Positions 35,144 through 46,074 of a stretch of 64,000 nt of DNA are shown in pieces. The stretch covers positions 20,525,614-20,589,613 of the forward strand of contig CM039506.1 in NCBI GenBank assembly GCA_022432975.1, given 5' to 3'. The notes below the pieces were generated by a model. It was not told the origin of the DNA and ran no database searches. It saw only the letters and a list, made by a program, of their open reading frames with translations. How positions within the stretch are numbered: position 1 is the first letter of the stretch; the number at the start of each line of letters is the position of its first letter. Position numbers and translations under genes: made by a program. The stretch comes from Begonia masoniana (taxonomy: Eukaryota > Streptophyta > Magnoliopsida > Cucurbitales > Begoniaceae).

Positions 35144-35802
35144 CTAAAACATGTGCATTACCGTAGTTAAATCAAAATCCTAAAACTCTACTCATAAATC
35201 ATCCTAGGATCTATTAGCTAAAGTCATTCCCGAATCCTTGGTTTGATATACTGTGCAGAATCTAAAATCCAAAATAAAACAAACAAGTTCTACTATCGAT
35301 TAAATCTGAGTTGGTTACTTAAAATGTCCAGAATCGATTCGGGTTGACATTACTACTCTCGGATTCTAAAATGTTCTAATACTACTCGGCCATTGATAAA
35401 ATCCGAGTTCAAATGCCGAGCTGAAAACAGAGCTCCAAACACTAACAGATACTACATTGTCCATTTCATACCTCGGGTGCGGAGTAGTCGAGTAGTGGCA
35501 GAGAAACCGATCGTCAAAGAGGGTATGCCGGAAGAAGAGAGCAAGAGCTTGGGAGAGAAGAAATCGCCGAAAAGGAAGGTGTCGGCTACAGTGGTTCAAG
35601 TGAGGTTTAAAACATTTCCTTTTTCTTTATATATCGTTCATCACTCTCCTTTATTACAACTTTGCCACTCAACCTAGTTTAAATCCACATGAAATTAATT
35701 AAGCTTGGCATAAAATCCTAAACTGCGAAGATTAAATATTTATGACCGTTAATACAGTTAGGAAAATCACCTGGCTGTTTTTCTCCAACGGGTGTTTTTA
35801 CA

Positions 35803-38800
35803 AACTTAACTCCAATTGATTTGTTCCAAAAGAGTTGAACGTATCAAGCAAATTAGGTTGAGTGTTACATGACTTGTGGTTAGAACCTAAGTTATCCATT
35901 TCACATTATAGGTTTTAACTGAAGTGATGAGAACGACGTGTATTGAGGACCCAACAACCTTCATGGACGAGTAATTAAGACTTAGTAATGCGTTTGATGA
36001 AGCATAAGAAACTTCACTTCAATCGATTTGTTCCAAAAGAGTTGAACGTATCAAGCAAATTAGGTTGAGTGTTACATGACTTGTGGTTAGAAACTAAGTT
36101 ATCCATTTCACATTCGAGGTTTTAACTTGAAGTGATGAGAACGACGTGTATTGAGGACCCAAAAACCTTCATGGACGAGTAATTAAGACTTAGTAATGCG
36201 TTTGATGAAGCATAAGAAACTTCACTTCAATTGATTTGTTCCAAAAGTGTTGAACGTATCAAGCAAATTAGGTTGAGTGTTACATGACTTGTGGTTAGAA
36301 CCTAAGTATCCATTTCACATTCGAGGTTTTAACTTGAAGTGATGAGAACGACGTGTATTGAGGACCCAACAACCTTCATGGACGAGTAATTAAGACTTAG
36401 TAATGCGTTTGATGAAGCATAAGAAACTTCACTTCAATCGATTTGTTCCAAAAGTGTTGAACGTATCAAGCAAATGAGGTTGAGTGTTACATGACTTGTG
36501 GTTAAAACCTAAGTTATCCATTTCACATTATAGGTTTTTAACTTGAAGTGATGAGAACGACGTGTATTGAGGACCCAACAACCTTCATGGACGAGTAATT
36601 AAGACTTAGTAATGCGTTTGATGAAGCATAAGAAACTTCACTTCAATCGATTTGTTCCAAAAGAGTTGAACGTATCAAGCAAATTAGGTTGAGTGTTACA
36701 TGACTTGTGGTTAGAACCTAAGTTATCCATTTCACATTCGAGGTTTTAACTTGAAGTGATGAGAACGACGTATATTGAGGAACCAACAACCTTCATGGAC
36801 GAGTAATTAAGACTTAGTAATGCGTTGATGAAGCATAAGAAACTTCACTTCAATCGATTTGTTCCAAAAGAGTTGAACGTATCAAGCAATTAGGTTGAGT
36901 GTTACATGACTTGTGGTTAGAACTAAGTTATCCATTTCACATTCGAGGTTTTAACTTGAAGTGATGAGAACGACGTGTATTGAGGACCCAACAACCTTCA
37001 TGGACGAGTAATTAAGACTTAGTAATGCGTTTGATGAAGCATAAGAAACTTCACTTCAATCGATTTGTTCCAAAAGAGTTGAACGTATCAAGCAAATTAG
37101 GTTGAGTGTTACATGACTTGTGGTTAGAACCTAGTTATCCATTTCACATTTAAGGTTTTAACTTGAAGTGATGAGAACGACGTGTATTGAGGACCCAACA
37201 ACCTTCATGGACGAGTAATTAAGACTTAGTAATGCGTTTGATGAAGCATAAGAAACTTCACTTCAATCGATTTGTTCCAAAAGTGTTGAACGTATCAAGC
37301 AATTAGGTTGAGTGTTACATGACTTGTGGTTAGAACCTAAGTTATCCATTTCACATTCGAGGTTTTAACTTGACGTGATGAGAACGACGTGTATTGAAGA
37401 ACCAACAACCTTCATGGACGAGTAATTAAGACTTAGTAATGCGTTTGATGAAGCATAAGAAACTTCACTTCAATCGATTTGTTCCAAAAGAGTTGAACGT
37501 ATCAAGCAAATTAGGTTGAGTGTTACATGACTTGTGGTTAGAAACTAAGTTATCCATTTCACATTCGAGGTTTTAACTTGAAGTGATGAGAACGACGTGT
37601 ATTGAGGAACCAACAACCTTCATGGACGAGTAATTAAGACTTAGTAATGCGTTTGAGGAAGCATAAGAAACTTCACTTCATCGATTTGTTCCAAAAGAGT
37701 TGAACGTATCAAGCAAATTAGGTGAGTGTTACATGACTTGTGGTTAGAAACTAAGTTATCCATTTCACATTCGAGGTTTTAACTTGAAGTGATGAGAACG
37801 ACGTGTATTGAGGACCCAACAACCTTCATGGACGAGTAATTAAGACTTAGTAAGCGTTTGATGAAGCATAAGAAACTTCACTTCAATCGATTTGTTCCAA
37901 AAGAGTTGAACGTATCAAGCAAATTAGGTTGAGTGTTACATGACTTGTGGTTAGAAACCCAAAAAAAAAAAAAAACCTAAGTTATCAATTTCACATTTAA
38001 GTTTTTAACTTCATTGATGAGAACGACATTTATTAAGACCCAACAACCTTCATGGTTAAGTAAGTAAGACTTAATAATGCGTTTTGATAAGCATAAGAAA
38101 CTTCACTTCAATCGATTTGTTCCAAAAAAATTGATTATCATAGCAAATTAGGTTGAGTGTTACATGACTTGTGGTTAGAACCTAAGTTATCCTTTCCCAT
38201 ATCGTTTTAATTTAAGTGATGAAATAACTTGTATTGAGACCAAAAACCTTCATGGGCGAGTAATTTAATCCTTAGTAATACTTTTGATGAAGCATACGAA
38301 ACTTCACTTTCAACGATTTTCTCTCAAAAGGTGAACGTATCAAGCAAATTAGGTTTATGTTACATGAACTTGGGTTATAACTATGTTATCCTTTCAAATC
38401 AATTTTTAAAACTTGAATGATGGAGAACAACGTGTCTTTAGCCCAAAACCTTCATGGCGAGTAATTAAGACTTAGTAAAGCGTTTGATGAGCATAGAACT
38501 TCATTTCAATTGATTTGTTCACAAAAGTTTTTGAAACGTATGAAGCAAATTAGGTTGAGTGTTACATGACTTTGTTATACCTAAGTTATCCATGTTCACA
38601 TTTGAGGATTAACTTGAAGTGATGAGAACGACGTGTATTAATGACCCAACAACCCTTTTCTGGACCCCAAGTATTAAACTTATATAAGATTGATGAAGCA
38701 AAAAACTTCTCTTCATCGATTTGTTCGCAAACGAGTTGAACGTACAAGTAAATTAGGTTGATGTTACAATGACTTTGGGTTTGAAACTAAGTTATCCATT

Positions 38801-39176
38801 TCACTGCGAGTTTAACTTGAAGTGATGAACGACGTGTATTGGGACCCAACAACCTTCATGTACGAGTATTTAGACTTAGTAATTGGTGTGATGAAGCCTA
38901 GAAACTTGCCTTAATCGTTTGTTCTAAGAGTTGAACGTACATCAGCAAATTAGTTGAGGGTTACTTGACTTGTGGTTTTCGAAACTAAGTTATCCATTCA
39001 CATTCGAGGTTTTAAATTGAATGATGAACGACGAGTATTGAGGACCCACAACCTCAGGACGAGTAATTAAGACTTAGTACTGCGTTTGTGAAGCTAAGAC
39101 ACTTCACTTCATCGATTTATTCCAAAAGAGTTGAACGTAACACAATTAGGTTTAGTGTTCATGACTTTTTTTTTTT
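35803..39176 (+). repeat. Satellite array III (divergent 207-208-bp subfamily, about 16 copies)
   Basis: Same monomer family and orientation as array I but with diagnostic changes throughout (GAACGACGTGTATTG, CAACAACCTTCATGG, ACTTGTGGTTAG). Units step by 207-208 (35952, 36160, 36367). From about 37955 to the gap the copies carry frequent small deletions and homopolymer errors. Confidence 0.96.
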
Positions 39177-39276
39177 NNNNNNNNNNNNNNNNNNNNNNNN
39201 NNNNNNNNNNNNNNNNNNNNNNNNNNNNNNNNNNNNNNNNNNNNNNNNNNNNNNNNNNNNNNNNNNNNNNNNNNNN
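39177..39276. other. Assembly gap, 100 N
   Basis: Placeholder join. The satellite on the left ends in a T run, and no satellite follows on the right. Confidence 0.99.
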
Positions 39277-39500
39277 AGAAGGAAACAGGGAGAAAAAGAG
39301 TGTGAAAAATGACAGAAATAAAAGAAAAACAAAGATGAGTGCTCAGATTTTACAAAAACACTATTGAATTGAAAAATTATGGGTAACACAAGAGGAAATG
39401 TAACTATGAAATCAACGCATACGACACGTGGCAACCAAGCAGAATTATGTAATAAGTAGGATATGAGAACCTAAGACGGGTTCTACGCCAATTATTCGTT

Positions 39501-39537
<37 letters not shown>

Positions 39538-39540
39538 CCC
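39277..39540. other. Unassigned sequence and 35-T run
   Basis: AT-rich sequence without a recognisable frame, ending in an uninterrupted T35 at 39503-39537 that directly abuts the truncated G LTR. Confidence 0.5.
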
Positions 39541-40632
39541 CCAAGAGAAACGACTCAAAACATAATTAAAACATAAACAATTTCATAAAACAAACCGCAT
39601 GGATCCGTTTGAAAGTTTAACATTTCTCCCTGTTTGAAATTATCAATAACACTACAAAATACTTTCAATCTTCCAAAAACACTATAAAATATCTATTCAG
39701 ATCCAAGCATCCTAAAATGTTTAACTATACAATTTCCTATATCCTATCTATCAATTCCCCAAAACGTTTACCTATGTCCCCACGGGTCAAAATTACACAC
39801 CGACTGCCAGCGCACTCCCAACGGGCCATCCTCCTTCAACGTGCTCATACTTCAGGCAGAGGACGTCTTCCTCACCTGTCTCAAAATCACCTACACCATA
39901 GAATTAAACATGTGAGCTAGAGGCTCAGTAAATCTAAGTGAATGCACATGAATGCTAATGCTATGCATGTACAGTTCATAAATCATGCATCCTACCTTTT
40001 CGCTAATCATTTCATTTATGTCACCAGGGCTTCTCTCTCGCTAGATAGGAGCGGCACATCCGACGATTGGATAGCCCCTCGTATTTAACCGGGGGGAAAA
40101 CATACTTCATCCGACAGCCATGTTTGAACCACCGCCACCGACGTGACCATCATTACATTAATTTACCTTTTCATTATCGTTTTCCTTTTTATGAAAATAT
40201 GCATAGAAATCTCATTTTCATGCCGTTCGAAAAAAATGATGCATGAACATGTATCTTACCATAACGAAATCGACACATACAAACAATAAACTTAAACAAT
40301 CAACAACTTAAATCAAAACTACTACTAACTACCCAACCTAATTACCCAACACAACAAACATCTCCAACTCCTCGATCGACCTAGTCTTATGGTGTAACAC
40401 CCAGCTTTACGGGATTTAAATTATTCCAATATTAACGGCATTTTTAGTAAATACGTCAAATTAAGTCCGTTTTGCGAACCAAAAGTTTTAATGAAGCCGT
40501 ATTAATAAATTGGAATTTATAGTGAAATATGAAAATTTGGAGAAAATGAATCGTTAGTTAAATAACGAAATAACTAATGAAACAAATAGAAATCAAAAGG
40601 AAGGGCAATTTAGTAATTTTGCAAGCCAATTT

Positions 40633-40641
40633 TATAAAAAA
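40633..40641 (+). promoter_or_regulatory. TATA box of solo LTR G
   Basis: TATAAAAAA, 240 bp into the LTR and about 160 bp before the first donor-like site. Confidence 0.55.
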
Positions 40642-41179
40642 CACAAAATCCCTCTTTTCTTCATCCTCCTCACGCAAACTCTCCTCCTCTCCCATTCCAA
40701 GCGATTTTTCTCCCCTTCGTGTGGCTCCCCTCTCACGGCGTCGAAGACTTGTCCTCCGGCGATCGATCCTTCACGTTTCTCCTTTGTCTTCGCTCCCTAG
40801 GTAAGGCTTTAAGCTTTCGGAGTGTTAGATTTTGATTTCTAGGGTTTAAAACGATTAGGGTTCGTTTAGGGTTTCGTTAGATTTTGTTGAAAATAGTTGG
40901 GTTTTGTTAGAAAATGTTAGATAGGGTCGTAATTACAATTATTGAGCGTTATTTGATGAAATGTTGGGTGTATTCGAGGTTTAAGTTGAAAATCCGGGTT
41001 TAGAGCTTTGAGAAATCTCCATTAATGGAGTTTTGTTAGGAATGAGCGTAAGTTGCTCGATAAAATGCCTCAATGAGGTGTTTTAGAGTTTAGGAGATTT
41101 TTTTTAGCTAGGAGTTCATAATTTTCAAAGCTCGATAGTTTAGAATCGGTTTAAATGACAAATTTTGTGTGTTGCCTAG

Positions 41180-41224
41180 GTAAACAACGCTCGTGGACGG
41201 AGCTCGGTGTGCAACGGACATGTG
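41180..41224 (+). other. Predicted LTR leader mini-exon, solo LTR G
   Basis: 45 nt between GCCTAG/GTA and TGTG/GTAAGT, with the central CGTGGAC shared with family B. Confidence 0.5.
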
Positions 41225-41761
41225 GTAAGTCTCTTTGATTTGTTTGGCCGATTGGCCTACACCATAAGACTATGTCGATCGAGGAATTGGAGATATTTGT
41301 TGTGATGGGGAATTAGAACGGGTAGATAGTTTTAGGTTGGTTAGGTTGTTAATTGTTTAGTTTACTGTTTGTATGTTTCTATTTCGTTCATTGCATAATG
41401 TCTGTTCACGTATCATTGTTTTCGAACGGTATGAAAAATGAGTTTCCTATGCATATTTTCATGAAAAGGGAAACGATAACGAAAAGGTAATGAATGTAAT
41501 GATGGTCACGTCGGTGGCGGTGGTTCAGACATGGCTGTCGGATGAAGCATGTCTTCCCCCCGGTTAGATACGAGGGGCTATCCAATCGCCGGATGTGCCG
41601 CTCCTATCTAGCGAGAGAGAAGCCCCGGTGACGTAAATGAAATGAATAGCGAAAAGGTAAGACGCATGATTTAAGAACTGTACATGCATAGCATTAGCAT
41701 TCACGTGCATTCACTTAGATTTACTGAGCCTCTAGCTCATGTGTTTAATTCTATGGTGTAG
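41225..41761 (+). other. Putative leader intron 2 with complementary ends, solo LTR G
   Basis: GTAAGT to TGGTGTAG. CCTACACCATA (41256-41266) and TATGGTGTAGG (41752-41762) are perfect 11-nt complements. Confidence 0.5.
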
Positions 41762-42289
41762 GTGATTTTAAGAAAGGTGAGGAAGACGTCCCTCCACTTG
41801 AAATATGAACACATTGAAGGAGGATGGCCCGTGGGAGCGCGCTAGAAGTCGGAGCGTGATTTTGACCCGTGGGGACGTAGGTAAACATTTTGGGAATTGA
41901 TAGATAGAATATAGGAAATTTGTATAGTTAAACATTTTAGGATGTTTGGATCTGGATAGATAATACATAGTGTTTTTGGGAAATTGAAAGGATTTTTGTA
42001 GTGTTTTGCTATTTTCAAACAGGAGGAAACGTTAAACTTTTAAACGGAACCACGCGGTTCGTTTTTATAAAATCTGGTTATATTTTAAATGTGTTTTGAG
42101 TCGATGAACGGGTGATAGATAGCGAGTGTAATGTATGCGGGTGGTAGAGTTATTGTGTTGAAGTTTATTATGAAATGTTAGAAGTAATTGATGAGGAAAA
42201 TGGGGTGAAGTTTATGAGGTGTGCGTGTAAATGTTGTGTGCAGGGCGTGAAAGAAAAGAAGGAGGAGAGAAAGAGGAGGCAAGTCCTCT

Positions 42290-42535
42290 GCAATCAAAAT
42301 TCCAGAGGACTTGGCGATCGATCGCCGGGGAGGGCGATCAATCGCCACTCTATTGCTCACACTCTGGAGAAATTCCAGAGCGTGTGGCGACTGGTCGCCA
42401 GAGAAGGCGATCGCCAGGAAAAAACCTGGCGATCGCTAGGGCGATCGATCACCCCTCTTCTCTAGTCGCGATTGCGTTGCGATCGCTGGGGGCGCCTGTG
42501 TGGCGATCGCTGTAACGATACGCGATCGCCACCAC
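42290..42535 (+). repeat. Cluster of GCGATCGC-type palindromes in LTR G
   Basis: About eight GCGATCG(C) or GGCGATC(G/A)ATCGCC words in 245 bp, in an otherwise AT-rich LTR. An inverted pair CTCTGGAGAAATTCCAGAG is at about 42362-42380. The minus G LTR lacks this segment in the sequence present. Confidence 0.85.
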
Positions 42536-42829
42536 CTTTTGAGGGACAATGTCCCTTTTGTCCCTCGAAACGTTTTATATGATTTTAAATTGTTTTAAAT
42601 AATGTTAATTAATTGTTTTAAGTTTTATTTAAATTGTTTTAATTCTAGCTATATGGTTTGAAAGCATAGACTTCAACGATTCCGATTTTAAAGGTTTTAT
42701 TTCCACTCGAACGTAGGGTTTAAAGATTTTAAGTATAAAATGAAAAATTATATGGTAAAAATTAGGATACGGGTAAGGGTCGTTACATATGGTGTAGGCC
42801 AATCGGCCAAACAAATCACAGAGACTTAC

Positions 42830-42874
42830 CTTGCGTCCGTTGAAATTCAAGCTTTGTCCACGAGCGTTGTTCAC
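42830..42874 (-). other. Predicted LTR leader mini-exon, minus LTR G
   Basis: 45 nt between CCTTAG/GTG and GCAAG/GTAAGT on the minus strand. The ends of its intron 2 (42788-42798 and 39890-39900) are perfect 11-nt complements, now separated by the inserted LTR. Confidence 0.5.
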
Positions 42875-43665
42875 CTAAGGCAATGCACGACATTCGTTAT
42901 TTAAATCAATTCTAAACTATCGAGTTTAGAAAATTACAAACTCCTAGCTAAAGAAAATCTCATAAACTCTAAAACACCTCATTGAGGCATTTTATTGAGC
43001 AACTCATGCTCGTACATTTCCAAACCTCAATTAATGGAGTTTTTAAATTCTCCAACCATCAAACTTTCAACCACCTCATTTAAACCATCAAACTTTCACC
43101 AATAATCATAAATACAGCCATTTGAGCTATAAATACGGTAAACCTATCGATTTCAAACTCTATTTCACGTTTTCAACGAAAACCCTAACAAACCCTAACC
43201 GTTTTCAACCCTAGAAATCAAAATCTAAAGCTCTAAAACTATAGATTCATACCTAGGGTCGAGGAAAGAGAAGGAAACGTGAAGAACGGAGGTTGATCGG
43301 AGAAAGCTCCGTCGTCGGAAGTGAGAAATCGCCACGGAAGGGAGGGAAATCATCGAGAGGTGAGGGAGAGAAAATGACAGAGTGAAAATCATGGAAGGAG
43401 AGAGGAGGGTAATGAAAATTTTATAAAATTGACTTGGCAAATTACCATATTGCCCTTCTATTAAATTTCTATTTGCTTCGTTACTTATCTTGTTATTTAT
43501 CAAACTATTCGTTTTCTCCAAATTTTCATATTTCACCATAAATTCCAATTTATTATTACGGCTTCATTAAAACTTTTCATTCGCAAAACGGACTTAATTT
43601 GACATATTTACAAAAATGCCATTTATATTGGAATAAAATTAAATCCTGTAAAGCCGGGTGTTACA

Positions 43666-44180
43666 AAACTCGTCGGCAACGGATAAAAAAATAGTCGTTG
43701 GAGCTTCTGGCGGTTCGCCGGCAACCGGTTTGCTGGTGGCAGGGCACTTCAGCCGGTTCTCATCTCTTGCTCTTGGTTCAGCTCCCTTTTGGCCTTGGTT
43801 CATCCGGTTCAAGCTTTGTTCTCCTTGGTTAAGCCGGTTCAGCCTTGTTCAATATTCTCTTGGCCTCGGTTCACTTGGTTCAGCCTTTGGTTCACCTTCC
43901 TTTGAAGACTATTACAAAAATATACATTCTAAAATGCTAAAATTTGCCAATTAACGAGTTTTAAACAAAACTAAAGTTTCTTAAAAATATATAAATTAAA
44001 TACAAGGCTTGGTTACATAATTTGAATTAAAGGAAAACAAATTCCTTCTTCAATGATTCTCTCAAAGCCTTGAGAAACCATTCACCTACAAAATTCAACA
44101 AGTACATTAGATAGATAAAATAGCTAAAATAAATACATACCTTGACTTGTGCTCAATGGATCGGGGCCGTGGACATATCA
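43666..44180 (-). mobile_element. Family C (LARD) LTR fragment
   Basis: From about 43690 it matches 48560-49012 of the LARD LTR, including the GGTTC-rich segment, and ends at the true terminus ATATCA (44180). The other end is cut by LTR G. To its right F pol begins at once, so this LTR once inserted in the F element. Confidence 0.87.
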
Positions 44181-44430
44181 ATAGAGAAAGGAGGGAAAGA
44201 CCAAGTCCACCCTTTTACTGTCCAAGAAGGAGTTAGGGAAGTCTCTTCTAAGCGGGGGACCTATAATCATAATGCTTTTTTCGAGAGAAGATGGAAGAGT
44301 TAGGTGAAATTCCCATGAAAGTTTGAGCACTTTTGAACCAATTTCAAGATATTTTTTTGGAGGAACTTCCATAAGGGTTACCACCCATTTGAAGTGTTGA
44401 GCATAAAATTGATTTACAACTGGGGGTTGT
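44181..44430 (+). pseudogene. Pol segment before RT, family F chromovirus
   Basis: Degenerate plus-strand coding sequence. The segment FQDIFLEELP, then GLPPI and VEHKIDLQLG is the protease-to-RT linker common in CRM/Reina-like chromoviruses. It has in-frame stops (after ELP and GLPPI). The conserved order of the protein resumes at 59227, beyond solo LTR E, when one copy of the GTTGT duplication is disregarded. Confidence 0.82.
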
Positions 44431-44585
44431 TGTAACACTCGACATTTTCGGCCAGGTGATTTTCTTAACAGATTTAACTGTTACCTCTATTATTGATCTC
44501 TTGGTTTGAAAATTTTAAATGCCAAAGTTTATTTGATTTCTATTTGTGTGGTGGCAGAATTGTAATTAAGAAGGATTTTATTTAG

Positions 44586-44594
44586 TATAAATAG
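44586..44594 (+). promoter_or_regulatory. TATA box of solo LTR E
   Basis: TATAAATAG, a near-consensus plant TATA box, 155 bp into the LTR. Confidence 0.65.
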
Positions 44595-45230
44595 AAAATG
44601 AAATTCTTAAACCACACTAAAAACCCCACTGTGGCCGACATTCCCTTCTCAGCGATTTCTCATCTCTCAAGAGCTCTCCCTCTCGTTGCCAACGACTCCT
44701 TCGTCGGCGACCGATTCTTCAGTCTCCACCCTGACAATCCACGCTCTAGGTAAGACTCAGACAATGTAGTCACTGGTTTGTTACTTGCAGCTCTGTTTTC
44801 AGCTAGAACTTGATGTTTAGGATTCTTCAATGGCAGGGTAATAGTAGTGGCATTTGTAATCTGTGGTTAGTTACTATGTAACACCCGAGAATTTTTCCTC
44901 AATGTGTACTGTTTTAGAATTATTTAAATTAGACGGAAGAATGAGAGAGAAAATAAAATGATCAGGTGGTTGTTTAATAAATAGTTGTTTTAATTAATTT
45001 AAAAGAAATAGCAAAAAGAAGGGAAAGTAATTAAAAGTGAATTAAACGGTTTATTAATTTATATTTGGGTATTCCCAGTGGAGGACTTAAGCCGGGTACG
45101 GGGTGAGGGTCAATTTACGAAAATTTATAATTTAAGAACGAGATTTAACGAGAGGGTAAAATGGTAAATGTCATTTTATTAAGGTTTTAATAAGAAATAG
45201 TTTTATTATTATTATTATATTTATTATTTT

Positions 45231-45267
45231 TATAAAAACAATTGAATGGCTTCGAAGAAGCCATTCA
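45231..45267 (+). promoter_or_regulatory. TATA box plus adjoining 11-bp hairpin, LTR D
   Basis: TATAAAAA (45231-45238), four bases, then TGAATGGCTTC and GAAGCCATTCA around a GAA loop (45243-45267). The stem core and spacing match LTR-B copy 1 at 6058-6095, although the loops differ. Confidence 0.65.
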
Positions 45268-46020
45268 GTGTTTTCTCCCTCGCGGGCAGTGAACGGAGCA
45301 GAGCAGGGAGGGAGGCGAGTGACAATCGGCCGTGCGATTAACCACCGACAATTCGACGCTCTCCAGCCAGATGACTCCGGCGAGTAGGTTCCGGCCGTCT
45401 CCGCGCGCGCACTAACTGGTAAGCATGAGTTTTTCCCTGTTTTTGCTCTGTTCGAGGCCGAACGTGACGAGCCAGAGTGAGCTCCGATCACCGGCCGATT
45501 TTGGGAGTTCTCGGCATGGGTTTGCCGACCCTTGGACCAGTAATGGTCGCCGATCTGTGAGGAGCTCAATTTGAGCAAAAATCAGAGAACTCCCAATATG
45601 TGTTCTTTGGTTTTCTTGTGTAAATCCTTAGGGTTTAGGTTAGATTATGCTAATTGACGGTGTGGGTGGTCAATTGGTGAGGATTTTGGTGAAAATTGAT
45701 GGAAAACCGAGAGTGGTGAAATTCCCAGTTTAGGACAGATTCGGTTTTTCTGATTTTGACCCAACTACAGCCATTCGTTTTGAATTTCCTTTTTAGCAGG
45801 TTAAACTAGGTTGTTAGGGGAGTACGTGGCCACTGGAATCGTTCGATTCCGATAACCGACGCGAAAGTTATGCACGTTTCAAGTTTCGGGTCGGTTTTTA
45901 CCGAACTCAAATTAGTGGCCCGTTTAGTTAGGTTTTAGTTGGATTAGGCTAGAAATAGTAGTTTGAGAGTAATTGGTGAATGTAGGCTTAATTTTAATGA
46001 AGTTTGAATACTTGTCGTAG

Positions 46021-46074
46021 GTAGAGCCGTAGGTGGACAGGGAACCGAGTATCTTCAGCGAGCTAGGACGCCAG
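46021..46074 (+). other. Predicted LTR leader mini-exon, LTR D plus copy
   Basis: 54 nt between GTCGTAG/GTA and GCCAG/GTAAGT. Confidence 0.45.

Larger units (their letters stand above)
26625..35802 (-). mobile_element. Family A LTR retrotransposon, structurally complete
   Basis: 9178 bp on the minus strand. Order in its own sense: 5' LTR (35802-33180), PBS (33175-33164), gag, protease, RT, RNase H, integrase, chromodomain-like tail, PPT (28758-28746), 3' LTR (28745-26625). LTR ends are TGTAACA and TGTTACA. The domain order and the HxxxEEATW tail fit Tekay/Del-like chromoviruses. Coding sequence is broken by at least five stops and two frameshifts, so movement would need proteins in trans. 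The two ends lie in different satellite arrays at different monomer phases and share no 5-bp target duplication. Confidence 0.95.
33180..35802 (-). repeat. 5' LTR of the complete family A element
   Basis: 2623 bp. TATA 35625-35633, donor 1 at 35472/35471, mini-exon 35143-35099, acceptor 2 before 34387, 26-bp repeats at about 34525-34620, 81-bp subrepeats at 33430-33895, and end TGTTACA next to the PBS. Its outer terminus is irregular: about 35783-35802 has extra bases compared with TTCTCGGGTGTTACA in the 3' LTR. Confidence 0.93.
40393..42787 (+). mobile_element. Solo LTR, family G, inserted in a G LTR
   Basis: 2395 bp, TGTAACACCCAGC to GTCGTTACA, flanked by a perfect target duplication TATGG (40388-40392 and 42788-42792). 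TATA is at 40633-40641, donor 1 CTAG/GTAAGG at 40800/40801, mini-exon 41180-41224, acceptor 2 at 41761/41762. No internal domain remains, so it is a solo LTR left by LTR-LTR recombination. It lies in the opposite orientation to its host LTR, giving a long imperfect inverted repeat. Confidence 0.95.
39541..43665 (-). mobile_element. Family G LTR (minus), 5'-sense end intact, interrupted
   Basis: Outer pieces 39541-40392 and 42788-43665 form one minus-strand LTR whose sense start is TGTAACACCCGGC at 43665. Donor 1 CTAG/GTATGA is at 43253/43252, the mini-exon 42874-42830, acceptor 2 before 39890. The sense 3' end is lost at the T35 run. A plus-strand G LTR is inserted inside its putative intron 2. 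Confidence 0.9.

Noticed and set aside
42290..42535. Cyanobacterial contamination suggested by GCGATCGC words
   Set aside because: Flanks are continuous LTR G sequence with an intact target duplication.
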